Below, piece by piece: positions 1 through 9,369 of a stretch of 64,000 nucleotides of DNA. The stretch lies in contig NZ_VLLC01000002.1 in assembly GCF_007830435.1 (NCBI RefSeq), positions 119,484-183,483 of the forward strand, given 5' to 3'. Numbering within the stretch: the stretch's first letter is position 1; each line of letters begins with the position of its first letter. This stretch comes from Desulfobotulus alkaliphilus (GTDB lineage Bacteria > Desulfobacterota > Desulfobacteria > Desulfobacterales > ASO4-4). The position numbers were made by a program, and so were the translations under genes. The notes under the pieces are model-generated. The model saw only the letters and a list, made by a program, of their open reading frames with translations. It was not told the DNA's origin and ran no database searches.

Positions 1-340
1 TGCCGAACACAGCTTTGAAAAGATCGTTCTTGTTTTCCTTTGCCCATTCGGTCAGCTGCGTCTTGTTGCCGGTAAAAGAGATGGGAGTAATCCCCCGGCC
101 TTCCACCGTCATGGTAATGGTATCTGTGTCGCTCAGCTTACCGTCCACACCGTTGGTGATCATGTACTCCACGTTGGCATTGTAGAGGGAACCCTTCTGC
201 CAGACCCCCTGCCTTATTTCTTTTTCAGAAGGAATGTTGTTGAAGATAGACTGCCATACCTCATCATTTGCTGACGATGCCGGTATTGTAATAAGAAAAG
301 TAAGACTGAGAACACACAACACTTTCCAGAATTTTAGCAT
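1..340 (-). CDS. Putative secreted protein, 3' part beyond window edge
   Basis: The frame is open from an ATG at 340 to the left edge of the window, giving about 113 residues of an incomplete protein. It starts MLKFWKVLCVLSLTFLI and is followed by a small-residue stretch ending ASSAND, which reads as a classic Sec signal peptide cleaved near residue 23. The mature part is hydrophilic and has no motif I recognise. The start is supported by an AAGGAGG Shine-Dalgarno sequence 6 bases upstream. The product is probably periplasmic or exported; its function is unknown, and the gene's full length cannot be judged here. Confidence 0.7.
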   Translation of the reverse strand, partial: MLKFWKVLCVLSLTFLITIPASSANDEVWQSIFNNIPSEKEIRQGVWQKGSLYNANVEYMITNGVDGKLSDTDTITMTVEGRGITPISFTGNKTQLTEWAKENKNDLFKAVFG

Positions 341-703
341 AAGGCACCTCCTTCCAAAGAAGTCATAATAAACACTGTCTTATGATTGAAGGCTTCCGTA
401 TCCGGTACAGAGGCCTCCTTTCGTAAATAGCAACAGGCATGCTTATTGCCAGTTATTCTTTTGGGACTGGTGCTCCATTGCTCCGGGTGGGTTGCTGAAC
501 CTTTCTGTTTTGAATTACGGCAAAACAAAAATGTGTTTTTTTAAATCCCGGCTCAGCTTTTTTGATTTATTTTTTTTATATGGTGTAATTCTACGCCTCC
601 TCCTTTCCGGAAGCAAGGCAAAAAAGATAAAAAAAACCGCACACCTCCAATAACGGGAAAGGTATGCGGTACAGTTTTTTGAATAGCTTAAAAATTGTTT
701 AAG
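341..703. other. Gene-free stretch upstream of the secreted protein
   Basis: Apart from the terminator near its right end, this AT-rich stretch shows no convincing gene. It must contain the promoter of the minus-strand secreted-protein gene, but I see no clear -35/-10 pair. The short open frame on the minus strand here has no Shine-Dalgarno support and no recognisable sequence. Confidence 0.5.
631..670 (-). terminator. Rho-independent terminator after ftrB
   Basis: The stem ACCGCACACCT (636-646) pairs with AGGTATGCGGT (660-670), with one mismatch. The A run to its left becomes the U tract on the minus strand. It lies about 35 bases past the stop codon of the ferredoxin:thioredoxin reductase gene and closes the minus-strand operon. 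Confidence 0.85.
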
Positions 704-1039
704 TCAGAACATTTTTTCCACAGGCCTGCGTTCGGGAACATAGCTTTCGGCAATTTTACCTTCATTCCAGTCCGAAGAAACATAAAGGTTGCAGTAGCAG
801 CTGCCAAACTCTGCCACATCCGGCTCTCTGTAAACACAGGGGCAGAGAATATCCCCATCCTTTTCCCTGTCTCCGGAAGCCAGCCTGCAGGGGCAGGCCA
901 TATAACCATAACGCTCTTTGTTGTGCAGCAGGGCCTCCAGAAGCTCCATGACCCTCTCTTTATGCCTTGAAAAGAAATAACCCTTTGCTTCCTGGGTTTT
1001 CTTCAGCATTTCATAGAGTTTTTCGGGTGTCATTGTCAT
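704..1039 (-). CDS. ftrB: Ferredoxin:thioredoxin reductase, catalytic (beta) subunit
   Basis: This 111-residue protein carries the three Cys pairs of the FTR catalytic subunit: CPC at 49-51, CPC at 66-68 and CYC at 81-83. In the family these hold a [4Fe-4S] cluster next to a redox-active disulfide, passing ferredoxin electrons one at a time to a thioredoxin-type disulfide. No variable (alpha) subunit is encoded nearby, as is usual outside oxygenic phototrophs. The start overlaps the stop of the glutaredoxin-like gene by 4 bases, indicating translational coupling. The likely partner is therefore that glutaredoxin-like protein, though this is inference. Family assignment is firm; the physiological substrate is not. 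Confidence 0.9.
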   Translation of the reverse strand: MTMTPEKLYEMLKKTQEAKGYFFSRHKERVMELLEALLHNKERYGYMACPCRLASGDREKDGDILCPCVYREPDVAEFGSCYCNLYVSSDWNEGKIAESYVPERRPVEKMF

Positions 1040-1323
1040 AATCCCAGTGCCTCCCTGATTTCATTTTCACGGAACCCCACGATGACCCTGTCATTGATTA
1101 CGATGGTGGGAAAGGAGCAGCGGGGGTTGAGTTCCCGGAGTTCCTTGAGAATCAGTGCCCGTTCTTCCTGATCCAGCATATCCACATCCGTAAAGGAATA
1201 TGCCACACTGCATTCATTAAGAAGCTGTTTGGTGGATTTGCAGTGGCTGCAGGTACTGAGGGAGTAAAGGGTTACTGTGTCTGATTTGTTCTGGTCTGAT
1301 TTATTCTGGTCCGTCCCCTTCAT
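1036..1323 (-). CDS. Glutaredoxin/thioredoxin-like CxxC protein
   Basis: The core is a glutaredoxin fold: TVTLYSLSTCSHCKSTK with a CSHC active site, a central stretch FTDVDMLD and a C-terminal strand FPTIVINDRVIVG that includes the cis-Pro position. Such proteins reduce disulfides using a thiol donor; the coupled ferredoxin:thioredoxin reductase downstream suggests ferredoxin is the ultimate electron source. Two starts are possible. I chose the internal ATG (95 residues, CxxC at 25-28) because AAAGGAG stands 8 bases upstream of it. An upstream ATG at 1470, also with AAAGGAG, would add a low-complexity Ser/Ala-rich N-terminus (GFFSGWIKK...) of about 49 residues. Both forms may be made. Confidence 0.82.
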   Translation of the reverse strand: MKGTDQNKSDQNKSDTVTLYSLSTCSHCKSTKQLLNECSVAYSFTDVDMLDQEERALILKELRELNPRCSFPTIVINDRVIVGFRENEIREALGL

Positions 1324-1500
1324 GGTAAAAGCTCCTTTTGTCCGGGTGTCTGATGAAGGCGCAGCAGAAGACGCAGCGGATGTTTTATTGCCCCGGCTGC
1401 TGCCCGAAAGCCCCGGTTCAGCAGCGGTTTTTCCGGAAAGTTTCTTTATCCATCCTGAAAAAAATCCCATGGACATCTCCTTTCATGCAGGCTTTTTTTG

Positions 1501-2847
1501 TCAGCCCGTGTACAGATCCGGATAATCCTTAAGAAAGCGGTACAGGGTTGCCCTGCCTACCCCAAGAAGCTTGGCTGCCTTGGCCTTGTTTCCATCGGTA
1601 CGGAGAAGCACCTGAGCCACCGTGTCCGGTTCCAGCTTGCGGGCAGGTCCCCTTCTGGATTTCAGTTCCACCTCGCCCCGGATTTCATGGGGCAGGTCCG
1701 CAGGTTTGATTTCTCCACCGCCGGATTTTACTATGGCAAAGCGGACGGTATTCTGCAACTCGCGGACATTGCCGGGCCAGGAATAATCCATGAGCATGCC
1801 CAAGGCTTCCCTTGAAATTCTTGGTGATGTGTGGGGATACTGCCGGGCTGCCTCCGCCATAAAATGGTGGGCCAGAAGGGCAATGTCATTGCGCCTTTCC
1901 TTGAGGGGGGGCAGTTGTATGGGGACCACATTCAGGCGATAGTAAAGATCATCCCTGAAATCCCCCTTTGCCACTTCCTTTTTCAGATCCCTGTTGGTTG
2001 CGGATACAATCCGGGTGTTTACCCTCAAGGTCTGTTCTCCTCCCACCCGCTCAAAGGTGCCTTCCTGCAGAAAGCGCAGGAGTTTCACCTGCATGTATTT
2101 GGAAAGCTCAGCCACCTCATCCAGAAAAACCGTTCCACCGTCGGCCAGCTCAAAACGTCCTTTTTTATCCTTCACAGCACCGGTGAAGGAGCCTTTCACA
2201 TGGCCGAACAGCTCCGACTCAATGAGACCCTCGGGCAGGGCACCACAGTTGATGGGAACAAAGGGCTTTGCGGATCTGGGGCTTTCATTGTGGATGGCTG
2301 CAGCCACAAGCTCCTTTCCTGTTCCCGTATCCCCTGTGATATGTACGGGAAAGTCGTACTGGGATACGTCCCGGATCTGCTGGAAAATCTGAAGCATTTT
2401 GGGGTCATTTCCGATAATACCGGCAAAGCGCCCCATATCCTCTGCCCGTATGCGCAGATTGAAAAGATCCGTCACATCCCGCATGGAGGCAAGAACCCCC
2501 CAGAGGGAGCCGTCGGACCGCTTCATGGCAGTCACACGCATCTCCACCTGCAAAACCTCGCCGGAACGGGAAACCAGATTCAGGGGATAGCCCTTGTGAT
2601 CTCCCTCAAAGGAACTGCCATCGCAGAAGGAACAGCGGCTGCCACAGAGGGGGGCACCAAAAACCTCATGGCAGTCTTTTCCGATGACCTCATCCCTCAG
2701 AAAGCCCGTCATCCGCTCCGCTTCCCGGTTGAACACAAAAATTCTGCGGTCTGTGTCATGGGCGACAATACCCGTGTCCAGATTATCGAGAACACGGGAA
2801 AGGTTTTCCTTCGAATATAAAATATCATCCATAGACTGATGGCTCAT
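1501..2847 (-). CDS. PAS-domain sigma-54-dependent transcriptional activator
   Basis: A 448-residue bacterial enhancer-binding protein. The N-terminal PAS domain (about 10-130) carries four closely placed Cys (59, 68, 72, 75; pattern DC...LCGSRCSFC) that could bind an Fe-S cluster or sense redox state. The AAA+ domain follows: Walker A GDTGTGKE at 172-179 and Walker B VFLDE at 240-244. A Fis-type helix-turn-helix (GNKAKAAKLLGVGRATLYR) closes the protein. The sigma-54 contact loop reads GSFTGA at 219-224 instead of the usual GAFTGA. The gene starts 38 bases after the hydantoinase-like gene and precedes the glutaredoxin/FTR pair by 24 bases or more, so it probably controls thiol-redox genes. 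The target promoter is not visible here. Confidence 0.92.
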   Translation of the reverse strand: MSHQSMDDILYSKENLSRVLDNLDTGIVAHDTDRRIFVFNREAERMTGFLRDEVIGKDCHEVFGAPLCGSRCSFCDGSSFEGDHKGYPLNLVSRSGEVLQVEMRVTAMKRSDGSLWGVLASMRDVTDLFNLRIRAEDMGRFAGIIGNDPKMLQIFQQIRDVSQYDFPVHITGDTGTGKELVAAAIHNESPRSAKPFVPINCGALPEGLIESELFGHVKGSFTGAVKDKKGRFELADGGTVFLDEVAELSKYMQVKLLRFLQEGTFERVGGEQTLRVNTRIVSATNRDLKKEVAKGDFRDDLYYRLNVVPIQLPPLKERRNDIALLAHHFMAEAARQYPHTSPRISREALGMLMDYSWPGNVRELQNTVRFAIVKSGGGEIKPADLPHEIRGEVELKSRRGPARKLEPDTVAQVLLRTDGNKAKAAKLLGVGRATLYRFLKDYPDLYTG

Positions 2848-2885
2848 TATGGTCTTCCTGATTTTTCTACAACAATTGGCTGTTT

Positions 2886-4532
2886 TCAGGCTGTGTGGTT
2901 TGAGCGCATTTCCCCGGCCGCAAGGGCGATGCGAAGGGCGCCGATGGCATTGCCCACCCCATGGTGTTCAGGAAGAATCAGCTCCGTTCCCAGGGATCGG
3001 GCCACTTCCGGTAAAAGGAAAGATGCCGCCGCTCCGATTCCCACCAGAGGTCCCTTCAGACGAAAACCTGCTTCAAGGATTTCATGTTTTCTGCGGTCGG
3101 GCCAGAAAGCAGAGAAACTTTTTCCCGTTTCCAGCCGCACAAGAAAGTCAATGATGGCATCTTCTATATCTGCTGCCACCCGGCTCAGCACTTCTCTGCA
3201 GAAATCCTCCACTTTCATATCCAGAACACGGGCAAGGATGCGGGCACCCTCAAGGGAGGCCTCTTTCAGGCCAAAATCCAGAAGCCCCAGCACATGCAGG
3301 GCATCCGTAGGCGTAAAGCCCACGCTTTCTATGTGTCCCTTCTGAAGGGCTGCAGCCATGCGGTCTTTCAGAACCATATCCGGCAGTCCTGCAAGGTCTG
3401 ACAGTTTCCCCCGGCCCATGGGGCCATGGCTGAGAAGGAGCTGATAAATGGCATTGCTTTCTCTGTTTCCTGCTACGGCCCGGAGACAGGAAGCATTATC
3501 CTTTCCATCCATCCACTCCGAAGGCGGCGGGATTTCGACGGCCATGCAGAGGGGTACAACCCTTTCCGGGCCTGTCAGCATGCCTTTTCTGCCTGTGCGC
3601 ACAAAGGAATCCCCGCCTGCGCCCGCCGTATACATGGAAACCGCAGGCACATGGGTGTCCCAGTTTCCAATGCGGCTGCCTTCCGTGTTGACAAGGGGGC
3701 TGCCATTGCGGATGCGGGTAATGTCCGTTGTGGTTCCTCCCACGTCCACCACCAGTGCCTGACCCTTTTCTGAAAATCCGGCACCGAACCAGGCCGTGGC
3801 CGCAGGACCGCTGGCCACGGTGCTGGCTGCCTGATGCACGGCTTCTTCCGCATCCATGCACCGGCCATCACCGCATACCACACGCAGTCCTTTTTCCAGT
3901 CCGTGTTTTGCAAGGGTAAGGGAAACCCCTTCAAGAAAAGCCTGCATTTTCGGCATCAGACGGGCATTCAGTACGGTGGTGGCGGCACGGGCATCAAAGC
4001 CGGGTCTGGCACTGACTTCGTGGGAGCAGAAAACGGGTTTGGGGTCCACCAGCTGAATGGCTTTGGCAGCCACTTTCTCGTGGGTGGGGTTGGCAAAACT
4101 CATGGCGGAGATGACGGCGTAGGCATCCACATTGCCCCGGAAAAAGAGCACGCCTTCCAGCAGCCCTTCCACATCCAGCGGCGTTTCTTCTTCTCCTGTC
4201 ACCGTGTGTCCGCCCGTCACCTGACGGATGCCCGCAACGGGCAGCTCCAGATGTTTATCCAGACCAATGACAAAAAGCCCCACATCCGCTCCCTGTCCTT
4301 CCACAATACTGTTGGTGGCAAGGGTTGATGAAACCGCAACAAGGCTTACTTTTTTTGCATCGAAGTTTTTATTCTGTCCGAGAAGCTGCAAAGCCCTGTC
4401 CAGGCAGAGCTGAAGATCCTGATGCGTGGTCGGTGTCTTTGCCGTGGCCAGCACCTTGCCCGTATCCAGATCCATCAGTGCGGCATCCGTAAAGGTTCCG
4501 CCGGTGTCCATGCCGATTCCGTAACGATCCAT
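2886..4532 (-). CDS. Hydantoinase/oxoprolinase family protein (HyuA-like)
   Basis: The 548-residue product begins DRYGIGMDTGGTFTDAAL, the ATP-binding phosphate loop of the hydantoinase A / 5-oxoprolinase / acetone carboxylase superfamily, and has the second glycine-rich ATPase block VVDVGGTTTDITRIRNG. Members open cyclic amides or activate carbonyl groups using ATP. At 548 residues it is shorter than typical HyuA (about 690), and no HyuB partner is adjacent, so the substrate is uncertain. A GAAGGA ribosome site precedes the ATG. It is the first gene of the minus-strand run leading to the sigma-54 activator. Confidence 0.8.
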   Translation of the reverse strand: MDRYGIGMDTGGTFTDAALMDLDTGKVLATAKTPTTHQDLQLCLDRALQLLGQNKNFDAKKVSLVAVSSTLATNSIVEGQGADVGLFVIGLDKHLELPVAGIRQVTGGHTVTGEEETPLDVEGLLEGVLFFRGNVDAYAVISAMSFANPTHEKVAAKAIQLVDPKPVFCSHEVSARPGFDARAATTVLNARLMPKMQAFLEGVSLTLAKHGLEKGLRVVCGDGRCMDAEEAVHQAASTVASGPAATAWFGAGFSEKGQALVVDVGGTTTDITRIRNGSPLVNTEGSRIGNWDTHVPAVSMYTAGAGGDSFVRTGRKGMLTGPERVVPLCMAVEIPPPSEWMDGKDNASCLRAVAGNRESNAIYQLLLSHGPMGRGKLSDLAGLPDMVLKDRMAAALQKGHIESVGFTPTDALHVLGLLDFGLKEASLEGARILARVLDMKVEDFCREVLSRVAADIEDAIIDFLVRLETGKSFSAFWPDRRKHEILEAGFRLKGPLVGIGAAASFLLPEVARSLGTELILPEHHGVGNAIGALRIALAAGEMRSNHTA

Positions 4533-4804
4533 TTTCTATCCATCCTTCAAGGCCTGTGCAGGTATTCAGCCCGTGCTGTATCGTAAAATCCCCATGCCTT
4601 CTCTGTTGCATACACGATATGCATTCCTATAAAATAAACACCGCCGGAAAGATAACAGGCAAAAGCGATGCAGGAAAGAAAAATTAAGGCTTTATTGCCT
4701 AAAGAAGGTCTCTGGGATAAAGGTATCATTTGTATGGATGGTCTTACAGAAGACTGGCTGCTGGCGGAAAAAGACGGCGGGACAGAAGACCTTTGGGAGA
4801 AAAT

Positions 4805-5428
4805 ATGCAGCAGGATAAAAAAATACGTACGGCTTTTGTGGGGGATTCCATTCTGTACGGCTGGGCCGTGGCACCGGAAGCTGCATGCTGGCGGGTTTTT
4901 CAGACACTCACCGGTTTTGATGTGGTATCGGAAGGAGGCTTCAACCCCATGGCCCTGCCCGGGGGGACGCTGCCGGATCTGGTTACCCGGACACCCCGGC
5001 TTGTGGCACGCTATCGGCCGGATCTGATTTTTGTATGTGCCGGAGCCAATCATTATGATGGCGACGGAACCCTGAGCTGGCCCTATGGTATGGAAGAAAA
5101 AGAGCTTTTTGTTCTTTATAAAAAACTGTTTTCTGACCTTAAGGGGGCAGGTGGCCGGGCGGTCTGGCTGGGCCTTCCGCCCTTTGAGGCCTGCGGTGCA
5201 GAGCAGAAAATTCCCCGGGATCTTTCCGAAAAAATTGCGTCCTTTTGTTCTGACTCCATCATGGACACCCGCTTTTTTATTGAAGACATGCTGCAAGACC
5301 CCTCGTGGAATGCCAGGGGCGGGCGTTTTTATGACAATCTGGCTCTGGATGTTCATCCCAACACCGCAGGTCAGGTCTGCATTGCCCAGAGCTGTGCCGC
5401 ATGGGTTCGGGAGGCAGGACTGTTGTAG
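4805..5428 (+). CDS. SGNH/GDSL-family hydrolase
   Basis: This 207-residue protein has the SGNH blocks: GDSILYG with candidate nucleophile Ser15, a Gly in the GG...LP loop, GANH at 80-83 (block III, usually GxND) and DVHPN with candidate catalytic His184. Such enzymes hydrolyse esters of lipids, sugars or acyl groups. No signal peptide is evident, so it is probably cytoplasmic. The start at MQQDKK is chosen because the GDS block should lie near the N-terminus and GGGAG lies 5 bases upstream; a longer in-frame start adds basic residues without homologous look. It stands alone on the plus strand, convergent with icd. Confidence 0.78.
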   Translation: MQQDKKIRTAFVGDSILYGWAVAPEAACWRVFQTLTGFDVVSEGGFNPMALPGGTLPDLVTRTPRLVARYRPDLIFVCAGANHYDGDGTLSWPYGMEEKELFVLYKKLFSDLKGAGGRAVWLGLPPFEACGAEQKIPRDLSEKIASFCSDSIMDTRFFIEDMLQDPSWNARGGRFYDNLALDVHPNTAGQVCIAQSCAAWVREAGLL

Positions 5429-5484
5429 GGCGTTTTCAAGGCCAATGAGCGGAGTTTTTTACCCTTGTGCTGTATCATAAAAAA

Positions 5485-5523
5485 ATCTGATTACCCCTGA
5501 CTGAGTCAGGGCAGTAATCAGAT
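5485..5523 (-). terminator. Hairpin terminator, interrupted by repeat element A
   Basis: Perfect 10-bp outer arms ATCTGATTAC and GTAATCAGAT enclose an inner CCTGAC/GTCAGG stem. On the minus strand the hairpin is followed by seven U residues, so it can stop leftward transcription. Element A is inserted exactly at its right foot, and its 8-bp target duplication ATCAGATA comes from this stem. Confidence 0.7.
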
Positions 5524-5524
5524 A

Positions 5525-5918
5525 GTAAGTATTCAGCACAGTTTATTCCGAACTGCCAATACTGTAGTTGCAGTAGCTTCGTACTGTTGCAAGGCTCCGT
5601 GGCTATTTGCAAGTGACATTGCAATCGTTTCGGATCAGAGCTTTGAAGGCCTGTGCGAAAGAAGCGGCAAACTGTCTGAGCCGCCACAAAGGCAGCGTGC
5701 TCAAGCCTGCCATGGTAATCAAAAAGCTTATCCTGCCTGTGGCGGGGAGTTTTTGCCGCTTCCGCACAGGGCAAGAAGCTCCCGAATAAGATTGCGTCAC
5801 GGGCAAATAGCCTGGGGCCTGTGCATCTGCCTTGCAGGTATGGTGCCTGGAAAACTGTGCTGAACAGCAACCCACGTCGTGTTACGGCGTTTTATCATAA
5901 AGTAACTTTTGAAGTTAC
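5525..5918 (-). mobile_element. MITE-like palindromic element, copy A
   Basis: The copy begins GTAAGTATTCAGCACAGTTT, contains the family core, and is flanked by perfect 8-bp direct repeats ATCAGATA (5517-5524 and 5919-5926). The right end carries an extra stretch of about 45 bases between the usual AAACTGTGCTGAACAG and the terminal GTTAC, ending in the small palindrome GTAACTTTTGAAGTTAC. It separates two terminators between the convergent SGNH hydrolase and icd genes. Strand sign refers to orientation relative to copies C and K. Confidence 0.9.
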
Positions 5919-5927
5919 ATCAGATAA

Positions 5928-5972
5928 AAAAAGCTGCGGACGGGCCGGAAGCGACCCGTCCGCAGCTTTTTA
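5928..5972 (-). terminator. Bidirectional terminator after icd
   Basis: AAAGCTGCGGACGGG pairs perfectly with CCCGTCCGCAGCTTT around a 10-base loop. It has A residues on the left and T residues on the right, so it works in both directions. It lies 16 bases beyond the icd stop codon. Confidence 0.92.
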
Positions 5973-5987
5973 CATCCACGAAAAATA

Positions 5988-8255
<2,268 letters not shown>

Positions 8256-8335
8256 CTAGGGGCAGAGCTTAAAAAAATTAACACACACAGAGGCGGATTA
8301 CAATTTTTGAAGGGCATCATCTCTTCCCCTTCGGG

Positions 8336-8510
8336 TCGGGCAGTTTGCCGCTTTCTATTCGCACTCCGGTACTTACGCCTTAAAAGCTGTATTCTTTGCT
8401 CCATAGATGTATGGCTTGCGTGCCGGAATCCGAAAGGCTTGCAATGGCACTTGCAAATGGCCGGACTGTCCTGGAGCAGTGCCAGACTGCTGAAATTAAG
8501 GGTTTAATTT
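8336..8510 (+). mobile_element. Degenerate fragment of the MITE family, copy B
   Basis: Only the right arm remains: CAGTTTGCCGCTT, then a CCGGTACTTACGC...TTGCGTGCCGG palindrome, then AATCCGAAAGGCTTGCAATG and CACTTGCAAATGGCC, matching copy H in order and in the position of the internal palindrome. The terminal repeat is not recognisable. The rest of the region between icd and the response regulator shows nothing else that I can name. Confidence 0.65.
8366..8426 (+). repeat. Small palindromic cassette (CCGGCACTCAAG family), diverged
   Basis: Arms CCGGTACTTACGC and GCTTGCGTGCCGG with a loop of about 35 bases. It occupies the same site in the right arm of the large element as the cassette in copy H. 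Confidence 0.6.
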
Positions 8511-8658
8511 TTATGGATAAAATGCGCTGGGCTGTTTTTTTCTTTTTTTGAGCAGATGATGTCCGTTCATCGGGCTGCATGGTGAAACACAGGATCTTTA
8601 CAAATTTTTACGGCCACATTGCCAAAGCTCTGGCATGATAGTGAAAAAGGAGGGAAGA

Positions 8659-9354
8659 ATGCTGCATGTTCTGGTAATTGATGATGACAGGGAGCTGACG
8701 GCACTTCTGGCCGAATTTATGGAGCCGGAGGGTTTTTCCGTGGAAGGGGTGCAGGATGGTGCCGAAGGGCTGGAAAAAGCTTTGGGCGGCAAGGCGGATC
8801 TTGTGGTGCTGGATGTGATGATGCCGGGCATGGGAGGCCTGGAGGTGTTGCGCAGGCTCAGGGCAAAAAGCCTTATGCCCGTGATCATGCTTACGGCCAG
8901 GGGAGAAGAGGTGGATCGCATCATAGGTCTTGAAATCGGTGCGGATGACTATCTGGGAAAACCCTTCAACCCCAGAGAGCTTGTGGCAAGAATCCGGGCG
9001 GTGCTGCGCCGTAGCGATCGTGAATCCGAAGGAGCAGGTATAGTGGAAGAAAGCCGCCCCCTTGAACTGGGAGATGTCCGCCTGTATCCGGGCAGCAGGC
9101 GGGTAGTTCGGGGAGGAGAGCCCGTCAGTCTTACCATGGTGGAATTTGACTTTCTGACCCTTTTTCTCACCCATGCGGGAGAAACCATGGAGCGGGAACA
9201 GCTTTCCGCCGAAGTGCTGGGAAGGCCCCTTGGTGCCTACGACCGCAGTGTGGATGTCCATGTCAGCAGCCTGCGGCGCAAGCTGGGCCCCAGATCCGAC
9301 GGCGTGGAGCGTATCCGGGCCATACGGGGGGTGGGGTATCTTTACACGGAATAA
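8659..9354 (+). CDS. OmpR/CpxR-family response regulator
   Basis: A 231-residue two-domain regulator: receiver domain with acidic pocket Asp8-Asp10, phosphoacceptor Asp52 in VVLDVMMPG, and the conserved Lys in DDYLGKPF, followed by a winged-helix DNA-binding domain ending in RSVDVHVSSLRRKLG and IRGVGYLYT. The start is set at MLHVLVIDDD because AGGAGG stands 6-8 bases upstream; an earlier in-frame ATG has no such site. It is followed after 15 bases by its sensor kinase. The pair most resembles CpxR/CpxA of envelope stress, an inference from overall layout. Confidence 0.92.
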   Translation: MLHVLVIDDDRELTALLAEFMEPEGFSVEGVQDGAEGLEKALGGKADLVVLDVMMPGMGGLEVLRRLRAKSLMPVIMLTARGEEVDRIIGLEIGADDYLGKPFNPRELVARIRAVLRRSDRESEGAGIVEESRPLELGDVRLYPGSRRVVRGGEPVSLTMVEFDFLTLFLTHAGETMEREQLSAEVLGRPLGAYDRSVDVHVSSLRRKLGPRSDGVERIRAIRGVGYLYTE

Positions 9355-9369
9355 CCTTCAGGAGCTGTT

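Noticed and set aside
4668..5027. Frame MQERKIKALLPKEGLW... overlapping the start of the SGNH hydrolase
   Set aside because: Most of it lies inside the hydrolase coding sequence in another frame and it has no clear ribosome site. The first 45 residues look protein-like, so a short leader peptide cannot be fully excluded.
5607..5789. A ~60-residue open frame (MQVTLQSFRIRAL...) present in nearly every copy of the large element
   Set aside because: Frames of similar length are open on both strands because the element is a palindrome of high GC with few stops. Differences between copies change amino acids freely (AAG/CAG, CTCAAG/CCAAGG), there is no ribosome site, and several copies break the start. 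Conservation follows the DNA sequence, not a protein.
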